From Methylobacterium marchantiae (GTDB lineage Bacteria; Pseudomonadota; Alphaproteobacteria; Rhizobiales; Beijerinckiaceae): a DNA stretch of 64,000 bases. Under the pieces are notes generated by a model. The model did not search any database and was not told where the DNA came from. It saw only the letters and a program-made list of their open reading frames with translations. Where the stretch lies: contig NZ_BPQT01000004.1 of assembly GCF_022179405.1 (NCBI RefSeq), forward strand, positions 124,001 through 188,000. The letters run 5' to 3'. This document shows positions 45,758 to 54,596 of the stretch, piece by piece (positions within the stretch are counted from its first letter, which is position 1; each line of letters opens with the position of its first letter). Both the position numbers and the translations under genes were made by a program.

Positions 45758-47191
45758 ATGTCGATCGCCTTTCCCATCCCCGATCCCGACACCCTTGCCC
45801 GACGCGAGACGATCATCGCCGGCCTGCGCCCACTCGTGGCGGCGGAGGCCCTGATCGTCACCGAGGACGAGCGCCGCGCCTTCGAGACGGACGGTCTGAC
45901 GGCCTATCGCAAGATGCCGCTCGCCGTGGTCCTGCCCTCGACCACCGCCGAGGTCTCCGCGATCATGGCCTATTGCCATGCCAACGGCGTGCGTGTGGTG
46001 GCGCGCGGAGCCGGCACCTCCCTCGCCGGCGGAGCAATCGCCCAGGAAGATGCGATCATCCTCGGCGTCGCCAAGATGACGCGCGTCCTCGACGTGGATT
46101 TCGACAACCGCGTCGCGCGGGTGGAATCGGGCCTCACCAACCTCGCGATCTCGGGGGCGGTGAGCCACGAGGGGTTCTTCTACGCGCCAGACCCGTCGAG
46201 CCAGCTCGCCTGCACCATCGCCGGCAACATCGCGATGAATTCCGGCGGCGCGCATTGCCTGAAATACGGGGTGACCACCAACAACCTGCTCGGCGTCACC
46301 CTGGTGATGAACGACGGCACCGTAGCCGAGATCGGCGGCGCCCATCTCGACAGCGCCGGCTACGACCTCCTGGGTCTGATCTGCGGATCGGAAGGCCAGC
46401 TCGGCATCGTCACCGAAGCCACGGTGCGCATCCTGCGCGCGGCGGAAGGGGCACGCCCGGCTCTGGTCGGCTTCTCCTCGGTGGAGGATGCCGGCGCCTG
46501 CACCGCCGCCATCATCGCTGCCGGCATCATCCCCGTGGCCATGGAATACATGGATCGCGAGGCGATCCTCATCACCGAGGATTTCGCGCAGGCCGGCTAC
46601 CCCCGCGACGCCGAGGCGATGCTGATCATCGAGGTCGAAGGGTCGGACGCGGAATGCGAGGCGATGTTGGGCCGGATCGAGGCCATCGCCCGCGATTACC
46701 GGCCCACCAGTATCAGGGTCTCGAAATCCGAAGCCGAGAGCGCCGCGATCTGGAAGGGCCGCAAATCCGCCTTCGGCGCCACGGGTCGCATCTCGGACTA
46801 CATCTGCATGGACGGCACGATCCCTACCGGCCAGCTGCCACTGGTGCTGGATCGCATCGGCGCGATCTGCGCCGACAAGGGGCTGCGCGTCGCCAACGTG
46901 TTCCATGCCGGCGACGGCAACCTGCATCCGCTGATCCTGTTCGACATCAACAAGCCCGGCGAGTTGCAGAAGGCAGAGGCCGCCGGCGACGAGATCCTCA
47001 AGCTCTGCGTCGAGGTCGGCGGCTGCCTCACCGGGGAGCACGGCGTCGGTATCGAGAAGCGTGAGCTCATGCGCTTCCAGTATGCGCAGGCCGACCTCGA
47101 CCAGCAGATGCGGGTCCGCAACGTGTTCGACCCGAAATGGCTGATGAACCCCGCCAAGGTATTCCCGCTGGAGGGACGCGTCGCCGCCTGA
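45758..47191 (+). CDS. FAD-linked oxidase, GlcD / D-lactate dehydrogenase type
   Basis: 477 aa. PCMH-type FAD-binding domain (VVARGAGTSLAGGAIAQED, PDPSSQLACTIAGNIAMNSGGAHCLKYG) and C-terminal FAD-oxidase C domain ending VANVFHAGDGNLHP and GGCLTGEHGVGIEK. In glycolate oxidase GlcD works with GlcE and GlcF, but neither is adjacent, so the oxidised substrate (glycolate, lactate or other 2-hydroxy acid) is open. Confidence 0.9.
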   Translation: MSIAFPIPDPDTLARRETIIAGLRPLVAAEALIVTEDERRAFETDGLTAYRKMPLAVVLPSTTAEVSAIMAYCHANGVRVVARGAGTSLAGGAIAQEDAIILGVAKMTRVLDVDFDNRVARVESGLTNLAISGAVSHEGFFYAPDPSSQLACTIAGNIAMNSGGAHCLKYGVTTNNLLGVTLVMNDGTVAEIGGAHLDSAGYDLLGLICGSEGQLGIVTEATVRILRAAEGARPALVGFSSVEDAGACTAAIIAAGIIPVAMEYMDREAILITEDFAQAGYPRDAEAMLIIEVEGSDAECEAMLGRIEAIARDYRPTSIRVSKSEAESAAIWKGRKSAFGATGRISDYICMDGTIPTGQLPLVLDRIGAICADKGLRVANVFHAGDGNLHPLILFDINKPGELQKAEAAGDEILKLCVEVGGCLTGEHGVGIEKRELMRFQYAQADLDQQMRVRNVFDPKWLMNPAKVFPLEGRVAA

Positions 47192-47226
47192 GGCGCGTCG
47201 CGGTTTCTTGCCATCACCCGAACCAT

Positions 47227-47249
47227 GCCCGGAACGCTAAGCTCCGGGC
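47227..47249 (+). terminator. candidate terminator after the GlcD-like gene
   Basis: Arms GCCCGGA and TCCGGGC with a 9-nt loop, then CGGTGTTT, about 35 nt past the stop codon. The stem is short and the T-run weak. Confidence 0.45.
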
Positions 47250-47261
47250 CGGTGTTTCATC

Positions 47262-47301
47262 CCCGAAGAATTCGTGCCCGAAGAATTCGTGCCCGAAGAA
47301 A
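47262..47301. repeat. 15-bp tandem repeat (about 2.6 copies)
   Basis: CCCGAAGAATTCGTG is present twice without a gap and a third partial copy (CCCGAAGAA) follows. It ends about 15 nt upstream of the small glycine-rich protein's start and lies in its probable 5' leader. Each full unit contains an EcoRI site (GAATTC). Confidence 0.85.
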
Positions 47302-47316
47302 TGCTGGAGGATGATC

Positions 47317-47604
47317 ATGCGCATCGTTGCAACGCTCTCGGCCCTGGCGCTGCTCACCGTGGCGAGCACGGGGGCGGCCGAAGCCAAGGGCTGCATCAAG
47401 GGCGCGATCATCGGCGGCCTCGCCGGGCATTACCTCGCCGAGCGCGGCGTCGTGGGCGCGGTGGCGGGCTGCATTGGCGGGCGCTACCTCGCCAACCGCC
47501 GCGCCAAGCAGCAGCGCGAGATCGAGTACGGCTCCCGCGTACAGCAACGCGGAGCCGGCTATGCGCCGAATCAGGCCTACCCGCGCCGCTCCTATAATTA
47601 CTGA
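47317..47604 (+). CDS. small secreted glycine-zipper-like protein
   Basis: 95 aa: signal peptide (ending AEAK), then GAIIGGLAGHYLAERGVVGAVAGCIGGRYLANRR, a Gly/Ala helix with spaced glycines like a glycine-zipper, and a basic, Tyr-rich tail. It may insert in or lie on a membrane. ATG 47317 has GGAGG 6 nt upstream. No family name is assigned. Confidence 0.7.
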   Translation: MRIVATLSALALLTVASTGAAEAKGCIKGAIIGGLAGHYLAERGVVGAVAGCIGGRYLANRRAKQQREIEYGSRVQQRGAGYAPNQAYPRRSYNY

Positions 47605-47641
47605 CGCCGATCGTCTCGGGATCGTGGCGGGGGAGAATGGA

Positions 47642-48316
47642 CTACCCGTCTCGCCGGACCGCGATCCAGAGCACGTGACGGCGCCCGCCGGGATGGGCGG
47701 GATAGCGGTGCTCCTCGACATCGAAGCCGAAGCGCCGGAGCCGCTTCTTGAATCGGCGGTCCGGCCCTCCGGACCAGACCGCCAGGATGCCGCCGTCCCG
47801 CAAGGCGTAATGCGCCCGCTTGAGGCCCCAGCCATCGTAGAGGCGGTCATTCTCCCGGCGCGTCAGCCCCTTGGGGCCGTTGTCGACGTCGAGGAGGATG
47901 GCATCGAACTGAGCCTGTCCCGACTGGATAAGGCGGTTCACGTCGGCCTCGACCAGGCTGACGCGCGGATCGTCGAGGCTACCGGTGAAGAGATGGGCGA
48001 GGGGACCGCTCGCCCAGGCGATCACAGCCGGCATCAGTTCAGCCACGACCACCTCGGCCCGCGGGCCGAGGGCATCGAGCGCCGCGCGCAGGGTAAAGCC
48101 CATGCCGAGGCCGCCGATGAGAATCTTCGGCGCCGCGTTCCCGCCGAGTCGCGCGCAGGTGACCGTGGCCAGTGCGCGCTCCGAGTCGCGATGCCGGTCG
48201 TTCATCAGTTCGGCCGTGCCGACCATGATCGAGTAGGCATCGTCGTAACGGACGAGACGCATCGTCTCGATGCTGCCCGGAATCGCCGCGCTGGCGATGG
48301 GAATCGCGGAACTCAT
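47642..48316 (-). CDS. spermidine-synthase-fold methyltransferase-like protein
   Basis: 224 aa. Rossmann-like SAM/dcSAM domain with KILIGGLGMGFTLRAALDAL, VVVAELMPAVIAWA and the acidic ILLDVDNGP. This is the shortened spermidine-synthase-like group found widely in alphaproteobacteria, not a full aminopropyltransferase (it lacks the N-terminal beta domain). ATG at 48316 is chosen; rlmJ ends 25 nt upstream on the same strand. Confidence 0.8.
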   Translation of the reverse strand: MSSAIPIASAAIPGSIETMRLVRYDDAYSIMVGTAELMNDRHRDSERALATVTCARLGGNAAPKILIGGLGMGFTLRAALDALGPRAEVVVAELMPAVIAWASGPLAHLFTGSLDDPRVSLVEADVNRLIQSGQAQFDAILLDVDNGPKGLTRRENDRLYDGWGLKRAHYALRDGGILAVWSGGPDRRFKKRLRRFGFDVEEHRYPAHPGGRRHVLWIAVRRDG

Positions 48317-48341
48317 CGATGGAAGACCTTCACGGCAGAGT

Positions 48342-49187
48342 TCAAGCCTCGATGCCGAATGCATCGCAGCGGAACGCGCCGTAATCGCCCCGCGCCAGCC
48401 GCTCGGCCAGGGCGGGTAGAAACAGGGCCGCCTCGTCGGCAAGGCGCCAGGGCGGGTTGATGACGATGAGGCCGTTGCCGTTGAGACGGTTGGGATACGG
48501 CTCCGAGATCATCAGGTCGATGCGCAGGGCGGGCCGGGAGAGCGAGCGGTCGAGTTCCGCCACCATGCGGTCGATGAGGTCGACATCCTTGATCGGATAC
48601 CAGCCGAGATAGATGCCCGTCGGCCATTTCGCCACGGCCTTGGCCAGGGCCGCGCCGAGCCGGTCGACTTCGCCGAGCTCTTCGTAAGGTGGGTCGATCA
48701 GCACGACGCCCCGGCGTTCCGGGGGAGGGATCAGCGCGTTGAGGGCGGTCCATCCGTCGAGATGCATCACCTTGGTGCGCGGATCCTGATTGTAGCGCTC
48801 GCGCAGGATCTCGGCGTCGGCGGGGTGCAACTCGACGAAGACACCCTGGTCGGTGGGCCGAAGAAATTCGCGGATGATCGCCGGCGAACCCGGATAGATG
48901 TCCGCACCGTGCCGCGCCTTGGTGGCGGCGACGGCCTCGCGATAGGGCGCGAAGAGCACCTCCACCTCGTCGGGGAAGGGGGTGTCGAGGCGACCCCATC
49001 CATCCTGCCACTCGCCGGTGCGCCCTGCCTCGTCACCGGTCAGGTCGTAGAAGCCGAGGCCCGCATGGGTGTCGATGGCGCGAAAGCCCGTGGGCTTGGC
49101 CTTGAGATGGTGGAGCACGCGCGTCAGCACGAGGTGCTTGAGCACGTCGGCGAAATTGCCGGCGTGGAAGGCGTGCCTGTAATTCAT
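48342..49187 (-). CDS. rlmJ: 23S rRNA (adenine2030-N6)-methyltransferase RlmJ
   Basis: 281 aa. Starts MNYRHAFHAGNFADVLKH, the RlmJ signature, with DTHAGLGFYDLT (SAM site) and catalytic LIDPPYEELGE (DPPY motif, about residue 164). RlmJ methylates A2030 of 23S rRNA. Likely cotranscribed with the downstream polyamine-synthase-fold gene. Confidence 0.95.
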   Translation of the reverse strand: MNYRHAFHAGNFADVLKHLVLTRVLHHLKAKPTGFRAIDTHAGLGFYDLTGDEAGRTGEWQDGWGRLDTPFPDEVEVLFAPYREAVAATKARHGADIYPGSPAIIREFLRPTDQGVFVELHPADAEILRERYNQDPRTKVMHLDGWTALNALIPPPERRGVVLIDPPYEELGEVDRLGAALAKAVAKWPTGIYLGWYPIKDVDLIDRMVAELDRSLSRPALRIDLMISEPYPNRLNGNGLIVINPPWRLADEAALFLPALAERLARGDYGAFRCDAFGIEA

Positions 49188-49205
49188 GGGCGCAGGTTCA
49201 TGGGC

Positions 49206-49865
49206 TCACCGGCTCGCGTCGACGGCGATCTCGCCCGCACGGCAATTCTGCCGCGCCACTTCGGGACAGGGCGTGAAGCCGCGCAGGTCCTTGGTGAAGC
49301 AGATTCGCACCTCCTGCAACTCTCCCCTGGTGCAGGTGACCGACATCATGTCCGGGCGAAGCCCACGGTTGGCCGCTACGAACTGGCGGGCGATGTCGAC
49401 GGGCGCGATGCGCGTATCGGAATCAGGCTTGGCGAAGGCGGGTGGAATGTTCACCGCCTCACGCGCCTGAGCGGCAGCCTTGAAATACGACATCGGATCG
49501 AGACCGGAGCAGGTCCCATGCTTGCGCCACTCGTAGCGGGCCAATCCCTCGCTCGGATAGACCTCGCCGGCCACATCCATGGCCTGACGGGTGGGAGAAC
49601 GCTCGACGGAAGAGCAATCGGACGGGTAGCCTCGCGTGTATTGCGGCCAGAGCCCGTGGACGACGAAGCCGAGGCCGCGCCCCGGCCGGCACTGGCCGTC
49701 GGCATCACGCCGTCCCGCAGTCTCGCAATAGGTCGGCGACCAGGACAGGGCCAGCACGTAGAAATCGAACTCGCCGGGCGTGCCGCCGCGTCCGTAGCCC
49801 TGAGCCTGTGCCGTGCCCGAGAGCGCCGTCAGCGCCAGTGCGACGAGCGCCGACGCCGTCCTCAC
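49206..49865 (-). CDS. RNase T2-family ribonuclease
   Basis: 219 aa exported endoribonuclease (signal peptide ending AQAQ). Both active-site blocks are present: FVVHGLWPQY (CAS1) and YEWRKHGTCSG (CAS2), each with its catalytic His. It cleaves single-stranded RNA to 2',3'-cyclic phosphates in the periplasm. GTG start overlaps the stop of the upstream secreted protein (GTGA). Confidence 0.94.
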   Translation of the reverse strand: MRTASALVALALTALSGTAQAQGYGRGGTPGEFDFYVLALSWSPTYCETAGRRDADGQCRPGRGLGFVVHGLWPQYTRGYPSDCSSVERSPTRQAMDVAGEVYPSEGLARYEWRKHGTCSGLDPMSYFKAAAQAREAVNIPPAFAKPDSDTRIAPVDIARQFVAANRGLRPDMMSVTCTRGELQEVRICFTKDLRGFTPCPEVARQNCRAGEIAVDASR

Positions 49866-50329
49866 GGACGGGCTTCGCGGCAGGCCGTGGCGTAGGCATA
49901 GGCGAGGTTGCGGTCGAGGCCGTGGACGCAGAACTCGACGCCCCAGGTCACGCCGATTATCCCGAGGCCCTCGCGTACGGAATAGTCCACCTTGCGCTTG
50001 ATCCCGTCCGACGTGGTCGCCACCGCACTGCAGAAGCGGCGGGGATAGGTGTCGAGGCCCCAGGGGCGCCAGGCCGTGCGCTCGATACGGTCGTAGGCGA
50101 TGATGGTGAGGCTCGAGTTCCAGAACTTCGCCTCCTTCTCGGCGAACTGGCTCGACATCTGCTCCAGTACAGAGGAATCCTGACAGCCCGGAATCTGCCC
50201 ATCGAAGGGAAATTCACGCTCCTCGGCCGGCGTGATCTCCTCGCGCCCCGAGCGGGCGAAAGCTGGCTGCAGGCTGCCCGCGAGGACGAGGCCGAGGGCC
50301 AGGGCGGTGAGCATGGGATTCGGGCGCAT
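49862..50329 (-). CDS. secreted hypothetical protein coupled to RNase T2
   Basis: 155 aa (ATG 50329) or 165 aa (ATG 50359), signal peptide ending AFAR. The mature part has several Cys (IPGCQDSS, RRFCSAV, EFCVHGL, TACREA) consistent with disulfides. A stop-start overlap couples it to the RNase T2 gene, so the two are probably made together; it might be an inhibitor, chaperone or partner, but nothing in the sequence says which. No family recognised. Confidence 0.7.
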   Translation of the reverse strand: MRPNPMLTALALGLVLAGSLQPAFARSGREEITPAEEREFPFDGQIPGCQDSSVLEQMSSQFAEKEAKFWNSSLTIIAYDRIERTAWRPWGLDTYPRRFCSAVATTSDGIKRKVDYSVREGLGIIGVTWGVEFCVHGLDRNLAYAYATACREARP

Positions 50330-50457
50330 GCCGGCGTCTTTTCGCTGGAGTCCGTTCATCCCGGGACGATGGCGTCTGGCCGGGCGCTGTCAAGCGCAAG
50401 GGACAAGGCGACGTCGTTTTCGCTCCGGCATGGGGCGGCCGGAGCACAGTTTCGCGC

Positions 50458-51501
50458 TCAGTAGATCGGATCCGATAGACCGGGCGCTGCAAGGGACAGC
50501 GGCTCGTCGGAGAAGCCCGGCGCCGGTTCGGCATAGGTCGGCACCGCCGCCAGACGGGACGTCTGAGACCGCGGCACGGGACGCGCCACGGGTGCCGAAG
50601 CATAGGCCGAGGGTGCCCGAACGGAGGGAGCCGGCGCGGACAGGGCAGGTGCGGGCGCGCGCGCTAAATGCGGGTTCGACCGGGCCCGCTCGTTCGAGGA
50701 CATCGGCGTCACGCCGTAGGGATCGTCCTCCTCCACGTCGACGGGAGCCTGCGGCGGAGCGGGCTGGCGCTCCACCGGCCGAGGACGCGAGACCGGGCGG
50801 GGCACGCCGTCGGCGCCGAGCTGCGGCACGAACTTGATGAGCGGCTGGCAGATGCGCTTCAGGCCGCGTGGGTCGTGCCGGGCGAGGTCCACGTGGATAT
50901 GGTCGTAGTGGAACACGTTGGAGCCCGGCGCCAGCACGGTGGAGAAACGGGCGCAGGCACCGACGAAGACCTCGCGCAGGAAGCCCTGCTCGGCCTCCGT
51001 GCCGCGCCAGCCGCCCTTGACGGTGATGACGTAGCCGTCGGCGAGCTTGAACGACATGATGTCGACGGCATTGCCGAACGAGTGCTCGGAGAGCTTGGCG
51101 CCGGCCTGGTTGTTGCGGCCACGGCAGGCATAGGAACCCGCGTTGATCTCTGCGACGGGCTGGCCGAAATACAGGTTGGCGGCGGGCTGGATGGTGTCGG
51201 CGAGCCAGGCCTCGGCCTCGGCCAGGGCCGGGCAGGCGAGCGTCATCCGCTGTTTCAGCACGACGGAGCCCTTGCCGAGACGGGTGATCCGATACGGCTG
51301 CAGCATGCCGCAGACACCCGGGCCGTTGATCTCCTTCACCGGCGTGACGAACTCGGTGGTCTCCACCAGCCGGCGGGCGTTGCAGGCCTGCTCGGTCTGG
51401 TCGCGCCAGGGCTCGCGGCTCTCGAACGCGCTGCGTCCGCAGCCGGTGAGACCTGCGCCAATGAGTCCGAGAACGGAAAACGCGAGTACGCTACGCCACA
51501 T
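50458..51501 (-). CDS. extensin-like lipoprotein
   Basis: 347 aa. Signal peptide with lipobox LTGC (Cys about 21), then an Extensin-like_C domain (ATRRLV-type NARRLVETTEFVTPV, SYACRGRNNQAGAKLSEHSFGNAVDIMSF, and FHYDHIHVDLA). The His/Asp cluster resembles that of M15-type peptidoglycan peptidases, to which this family is related. The last 100 residues are a Pro/Ala-rich low-complexity tail. No obvious partner in the neighbouring genes. Confidence 0.88.
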   Translation of the reverse strand: MWRSVLAFSVLGLIGAGLTGCGRSAFESREPWRDQTEQACNARRLVETTEFVTPVKEINGPGVCGMLQPYRITRLGKGSVVLKQRMTLACPALAEAEAWLADTIQPAANLYFGQPVAEINAGSYACRGRNNQAGAKLSEHSFGNAVDIMSFKLADGYVITVKGGWRGTEAEQGFLREVFVGACARFSTVLAPGSNVFHYDHIHVDLARHDPRGLKRICQPLIKFVPQLGADGVPRPVSRPRPVERQPAPPQAPVDVEEDDPYGVTPMSSNERARSNPHLARAPAPALSAPAPSVRAPSAYASAPVARPVPRSQTSRLAAVPTYAEPAPGFSDEPLSLAAPGLSDPIY

Positions 51502-51693
51502 GGTCCGGACAATGGGCGGCTTTCCGTAAAGCGTTCGTCAACGATGCGGAGCGATCCGCACCCCTGTGGACGGGTGTGGACGAGTCATGCGCCAAGTCCC
51601 GAGAGGCGGGACGTACAGCGGCGGCTCCACGCTTGAGCCCGTCTCCCGCCCAGGCTATCGCAGCCGCACAGATGCCCCCCGAAGACGGTCCCG

Positions 51694-52461
51694 ATGCGTC
51701 CCTGGAAACAGGCTGTGGCCCGGGCCTTCGACGGGGCCGAAGGCTACGATGCCGCCGGCGTGATCCAGGCGATGGTCGCTCGGCGGCTGGCACAACGCAT
51801 CGCTTCTCTTCCTCTCCCTCCGTCGCCGCGAGTCCTCGAGATCGGCTGCGGCACCGCCTTTCTGACCCAGGCCCTCCTCGATCACGTGGCGCCCGGCGTG
51901 CTGATCGTCTCGGATCTGGCGCCCGCCATGGTGAAGCGGGCCCGCGAACGGCTGAAGGATCGGCCCGGATCGGCGTTTCTCGTCATGGACGGCGAGCGTC
52001 CCTGCCTGTCGCCCGGCTTCGACCTGATCTGTTCGAGCTTGGCGGCGCAATGGTTCGAGGATCTGGAAGGCACGCTCGGCCGGCTTGCGGGCCTGCTCGC
52101 TCCGGGGGGATTCCTCGCGGTGACGACATTGGCCTCGGACACCTTCCGCGAATGGCGCGATGCCCATGCGGCTTTTGGTCATCACCCAGCGACGCCGTCC
52201 TATCCGACGGCGGATGCCCTCGCTCGGCTCCGCTTCGAAGGCTGCACGAGCCACCTGTCGCTGGAGCCGGTGGTGGAGCGGCATGCCGACGGCCGGTCCT
52301 TTCTCCATGCGCTGCGCAGCATCGGGGCCGGAACGCCGGGCTCGGCCGGGTCGCTGTCGCCAGGTGCCCTCCGCGCGGTCATCAGACGGTTCGAGGAGAG
52401 CGGGTCCGCGGTCACCTACGAGGTCGCGACCCTGGATATCCGACGGGATCGATCACGCTGA
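51694..52461 (+). CDS. BioC-like SAM-dependent methyltransferase
   Basis: 255 aa class I methyltransferase with LEIGCGTAFLTQALLDH (SAM), LIVSDLAPAMVKRAR and LICSSLAAQWFEDL, the malonyl-ACP methyltransferase (BioC) layout. The biotin role is only an analogy because no other bio gene lies nearby. ATG at 51694 gives the conserved MRPWKQAVARAFDGAEGYD opening. Confidence 0.82.
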   Translation: MRPWKQAVARAFDGAEGYDAAGVIQAMVARRLAQRIASLPLPPSPRVLEIGCGTAFLTQALLDHVAPGVLIVSDLAPAMVKRARERLKDRPGSAFLVMDGERPCLSPGFDLICSSLAAQWFEDLEGTLGRLAGLLAPGGFLAVTTLASDTFREWRDAHAAFGHHPATPSYPTADALARLRFEGCTSHLSLEPVVERHADGRSFLHALRSIGAGTPGSAGSLSPGALRAVIRRFEESGSAVTYEVATLDIRRDRSR

Positions 52462-52517
52462 AGCGGCGGAGCTTTCGCTCCGCCGCACGCAGTCTCGGTA
52501 TCGATGAACGGTCGGCC

Positions 52518-52631
52518 CTACGAGCCCAGGAACGCGTTGGCCGAACCGATGATCGTCAAGACCAGGCCGCCGGTGAAGACGCCGATCATGGCGTAGGAAA
52601 AGCCCTTCAGAACCATGTCCATCGCTTTCAT
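52518..52631 (-). CDS. 37-aa single-pass membrane peptide
   Basis: MKAMDMVLKGFSYAMIGVFT then a hydrophobic LVLTIIG and polar end: one transmembrane helix of about 20 residues. No SD is visible for the first ATG, and two downstream ATG codons (52622, 52616) are alternatives. It follows a small secreted gene on the same strand by 8 nt, which supports it as a real small gene. Confidence 0.5.
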   Translation of the reverse strand: MKAMDMVLKGFSYAMIGVFTGGLVLTIIGSANAFLGS

Positions 52632-52639
52632 GGAGGGGA

Positions 52640-52900
52640 TCAGCAGCGGTTTCCGCCGGAGGTCTGACCGTATTGCTGGACCGGGAAGCTCGGCTGGTTG
52701 GCGTTGCCTTCGGCGGCCGAGCTCATCGGGCAGCCCAGATAGGCGGGAGGGCGGCGGACCTCGTTGAGGGAGCCCGTCTCCGTGATGTCGTAGGGCGAAT
52801 AGGAGGTGTAGCGGGAGGGGCGCTCGAACGCGGCTGCGGAAGAGATCGAAGCAGCGCCAAGCACAAGGGCGGTAGCGACGGCGGCGATACGGTTCGTCAT
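52640..52900 (-). CDS. small secreted hypothetical protein
   Basis: 86 aa. Signal peptide (MTNRIAAVATALVLGAASISSAAAF), then a polar segment (YSPYDITETGSLNEVRRPPAYLGCPMSS) and an N/Q/G-rich end. No family recognised. ATG 52900 with GAGG upstream; a 7-codon-longer start is possible. The region upstream to 53123 is A/T-rich and holds no gene. Confidence 0.6.
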   Translation of the reverse strand: MTNRIAAVATALVLGAASISSAAAFERPSRYTSYSPYDITETGSLNEVRRPPAYLGCPMSSAAEGNANQPSFPVQQYGQTSGGNRC

Positions 52901-53123
52901 GGCGTTTCTTAGCTTCCTCACAGTACAGACCAGATGATTGGTCCGTTTCTCTCTGTATAAAACTAATATAGGTGGCCAATCTCATCTATGACGTGCCGCG
53001 CCGCACGAAGCATCCGGGATTAACAACGTCAGAGCATACATGACATCCGATAAAATACTGATAACGATCATGATATATCAGTTTTATCTCGATCGATCCG
53101 GGCAATTCTTTCCTCTCGAGCCT

Positions 53124-54440
53124 TCAGGGCGCGACCGCGTAGAGCCGAGGTCCCGGCGAACCGGCATCTTCCACCGCGGCCGGAATCCAGTTCAGGCCGC
53201 TCGCTCCGGATCCGGCGAGAAGATCGCGAAAGTCCTCCGAGATGGCGATCTGGAGATCCACGGCCTTGGCGCGTGCCTCGATCCGGGCGAGGGTGTTCAT
53301 GGCCGGACCGAGGACGGTGAACTCCGCGCGATGACCGTCGTCGAAGACGCCGACGAGGACGTCGCCGGCGTGAAGCGCGATGACCACGCGCAGGGACGGC
53401 AAGCCCTTCTTCTCGAGGCGCTGGTTCAGGGCCGTCAGCCGCAGTTGGACGGCCTCGGCACAGGTGAGGGCCGCCCGTGCCTGGGTCTGGGGTGGGCCGA
53501 CGAGGAACTGCGCCAGCACCCCGTCGCCGATATACTTGTCGATGATGCCGCCGCGTTCCGTCACGGCCCGGTGCGTCAGCGCGCGCATTTCCATGAGGAT
53601 CTCGAACACCTGCTGGGGAGGCCGTGTCCGCGTCAGCGTGGAGAACCCGCGGATATCGAGGGCGAACAGGCAGGCATGCCGTTCCTGGACCTCACCCGGG
53701 CGGCCGCTCCGCGCCAGATCCTCGGCGACGGCGGCGGGCACGAACCGGGTGAGCATCAGGCGCTCCCGCTCCAGGCGGAACGTCGTCGCCACGGCCCAGG
53801 TCAATCGCCGCATGCCGTCCAGGACCACGAGGCTGGCCACCATGAAGGTGAGGAGACCCGGTACCTCCTCGTCGAGGGTCACGTGAGGCCCAAGATGGTG
53901 ACTCTCGGGCGACAGGTAGACGAACAGGATGGCGCCGCCCCACCCCGCCGTCACCAGGGCCGCGAACACGAAGGTGTGCCAGACGCGCATGGTCAGTGCG
54001 GTCTGCAGCAGGATCAGGAAGGCCGGGAGCCGGCTGGCCGCGGCGGCCGCCTCTTCCGTGTCCGCCGCGCCCAGGAACATGTGCTCGATGAGCACGTAGA
54101 TCGCGACGCTGGCATTGAGCAGGGTCGAGCCCCAGGACAGCCAGCCCCAGGACAGCCAGCCTCGGGACGGGTCCACCGGGCCGGTCTCGCCGGTGGTCTC
54201 CGGCCACGTTCGCAGGGAGACGAAGGCCAGGAGAATCGAGGCCGCGGCATAAGCCGACAGCACGATCCAGTGTCCCAGTCCGTGGATCGATCCGTCATAG
54301 GTCTGCGCGGTGGCGAGCAGCACCAGAACGATGAGCAGGTGCAGGGCGAAGGATCGTCCGCTCGAGACCTGCTGCAGCTTCGTGATCGTCGGCGAACGCG
54401 GCTCTTCCGCCCGTGTCCGGTCTCGATCCCCAGTTCTCAA
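53124..54440 (-). CDS. class III adenylate/guanylate cyclase with six-helix membrane domain
   Basis: 438 aa. N-terminal membrane domain of about six helices, then the cyclase homology domain (about 255-438). Metal Asp residues: ALDIRGFS and DKYIGDGVLAQF. The segment that normally reads LGDxVNxAxR is LGPAMNTLARIEARAK, so the usual purine-contacting Asp is Pro while Asn and Arg are kept. TTG start with GAGGGAG 8 nt upstream; an in-frame TGA lies a few codons before. Product cyclic nucleotide is uncertain. Stand-alone gene. Confidence 0.85.
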   Translation of the reverse strand: MRTGDRDRTRAEEPRSPTITKLQQVSSGRSFALHLLIVLVLLATAQTYDGSIHGLGHWIVLSAYAAASILLAFVSLRTWPETTGETGPVDPSRGWLSWGWLSWGSTLLNASVAIYVLIEHMFLGAADTEEAAAAASRLPAFLILLQTALTMRVWHTFVFAALVTAGWGGAILFVYLSPESHHLGPHVTLDEEVPGLLTFMVASLVVLDGMRRLTWAVATTFRLERERLMLTRFVPAAVAEDLARSGRPGEVQERHACLFALDIRGFSTLTRTRPPQQVFEILMEMRALTHRAVTERGGIIDKYIGDGVLAQFLVGPPQTQARAALTCAEAVQLRLTALNQRLEKKGLPSLRVVIALHAGDVLVGVFDDGHRAEFTVLGPAMNTLARIEARAKAVDLQIAISEDFRDLLAGSGASGLNWIPAAVEDAGSPGPRLYAVAP

Positions 54441-54596
54441 CAGGACGGCTCCCTCTGCGCTTCATCGGCCGCTTCTCATGCCGGATGTCGTCGATTCAGA
54501 CACCGGTCGAGGTTGCCGCATGGGAGGATCGATCGACCGGGCGCCGCTCGCCCGGCGTCGGCCCGAAAGGCGATGGTCGCTGTTCGGGCCGGCGCC

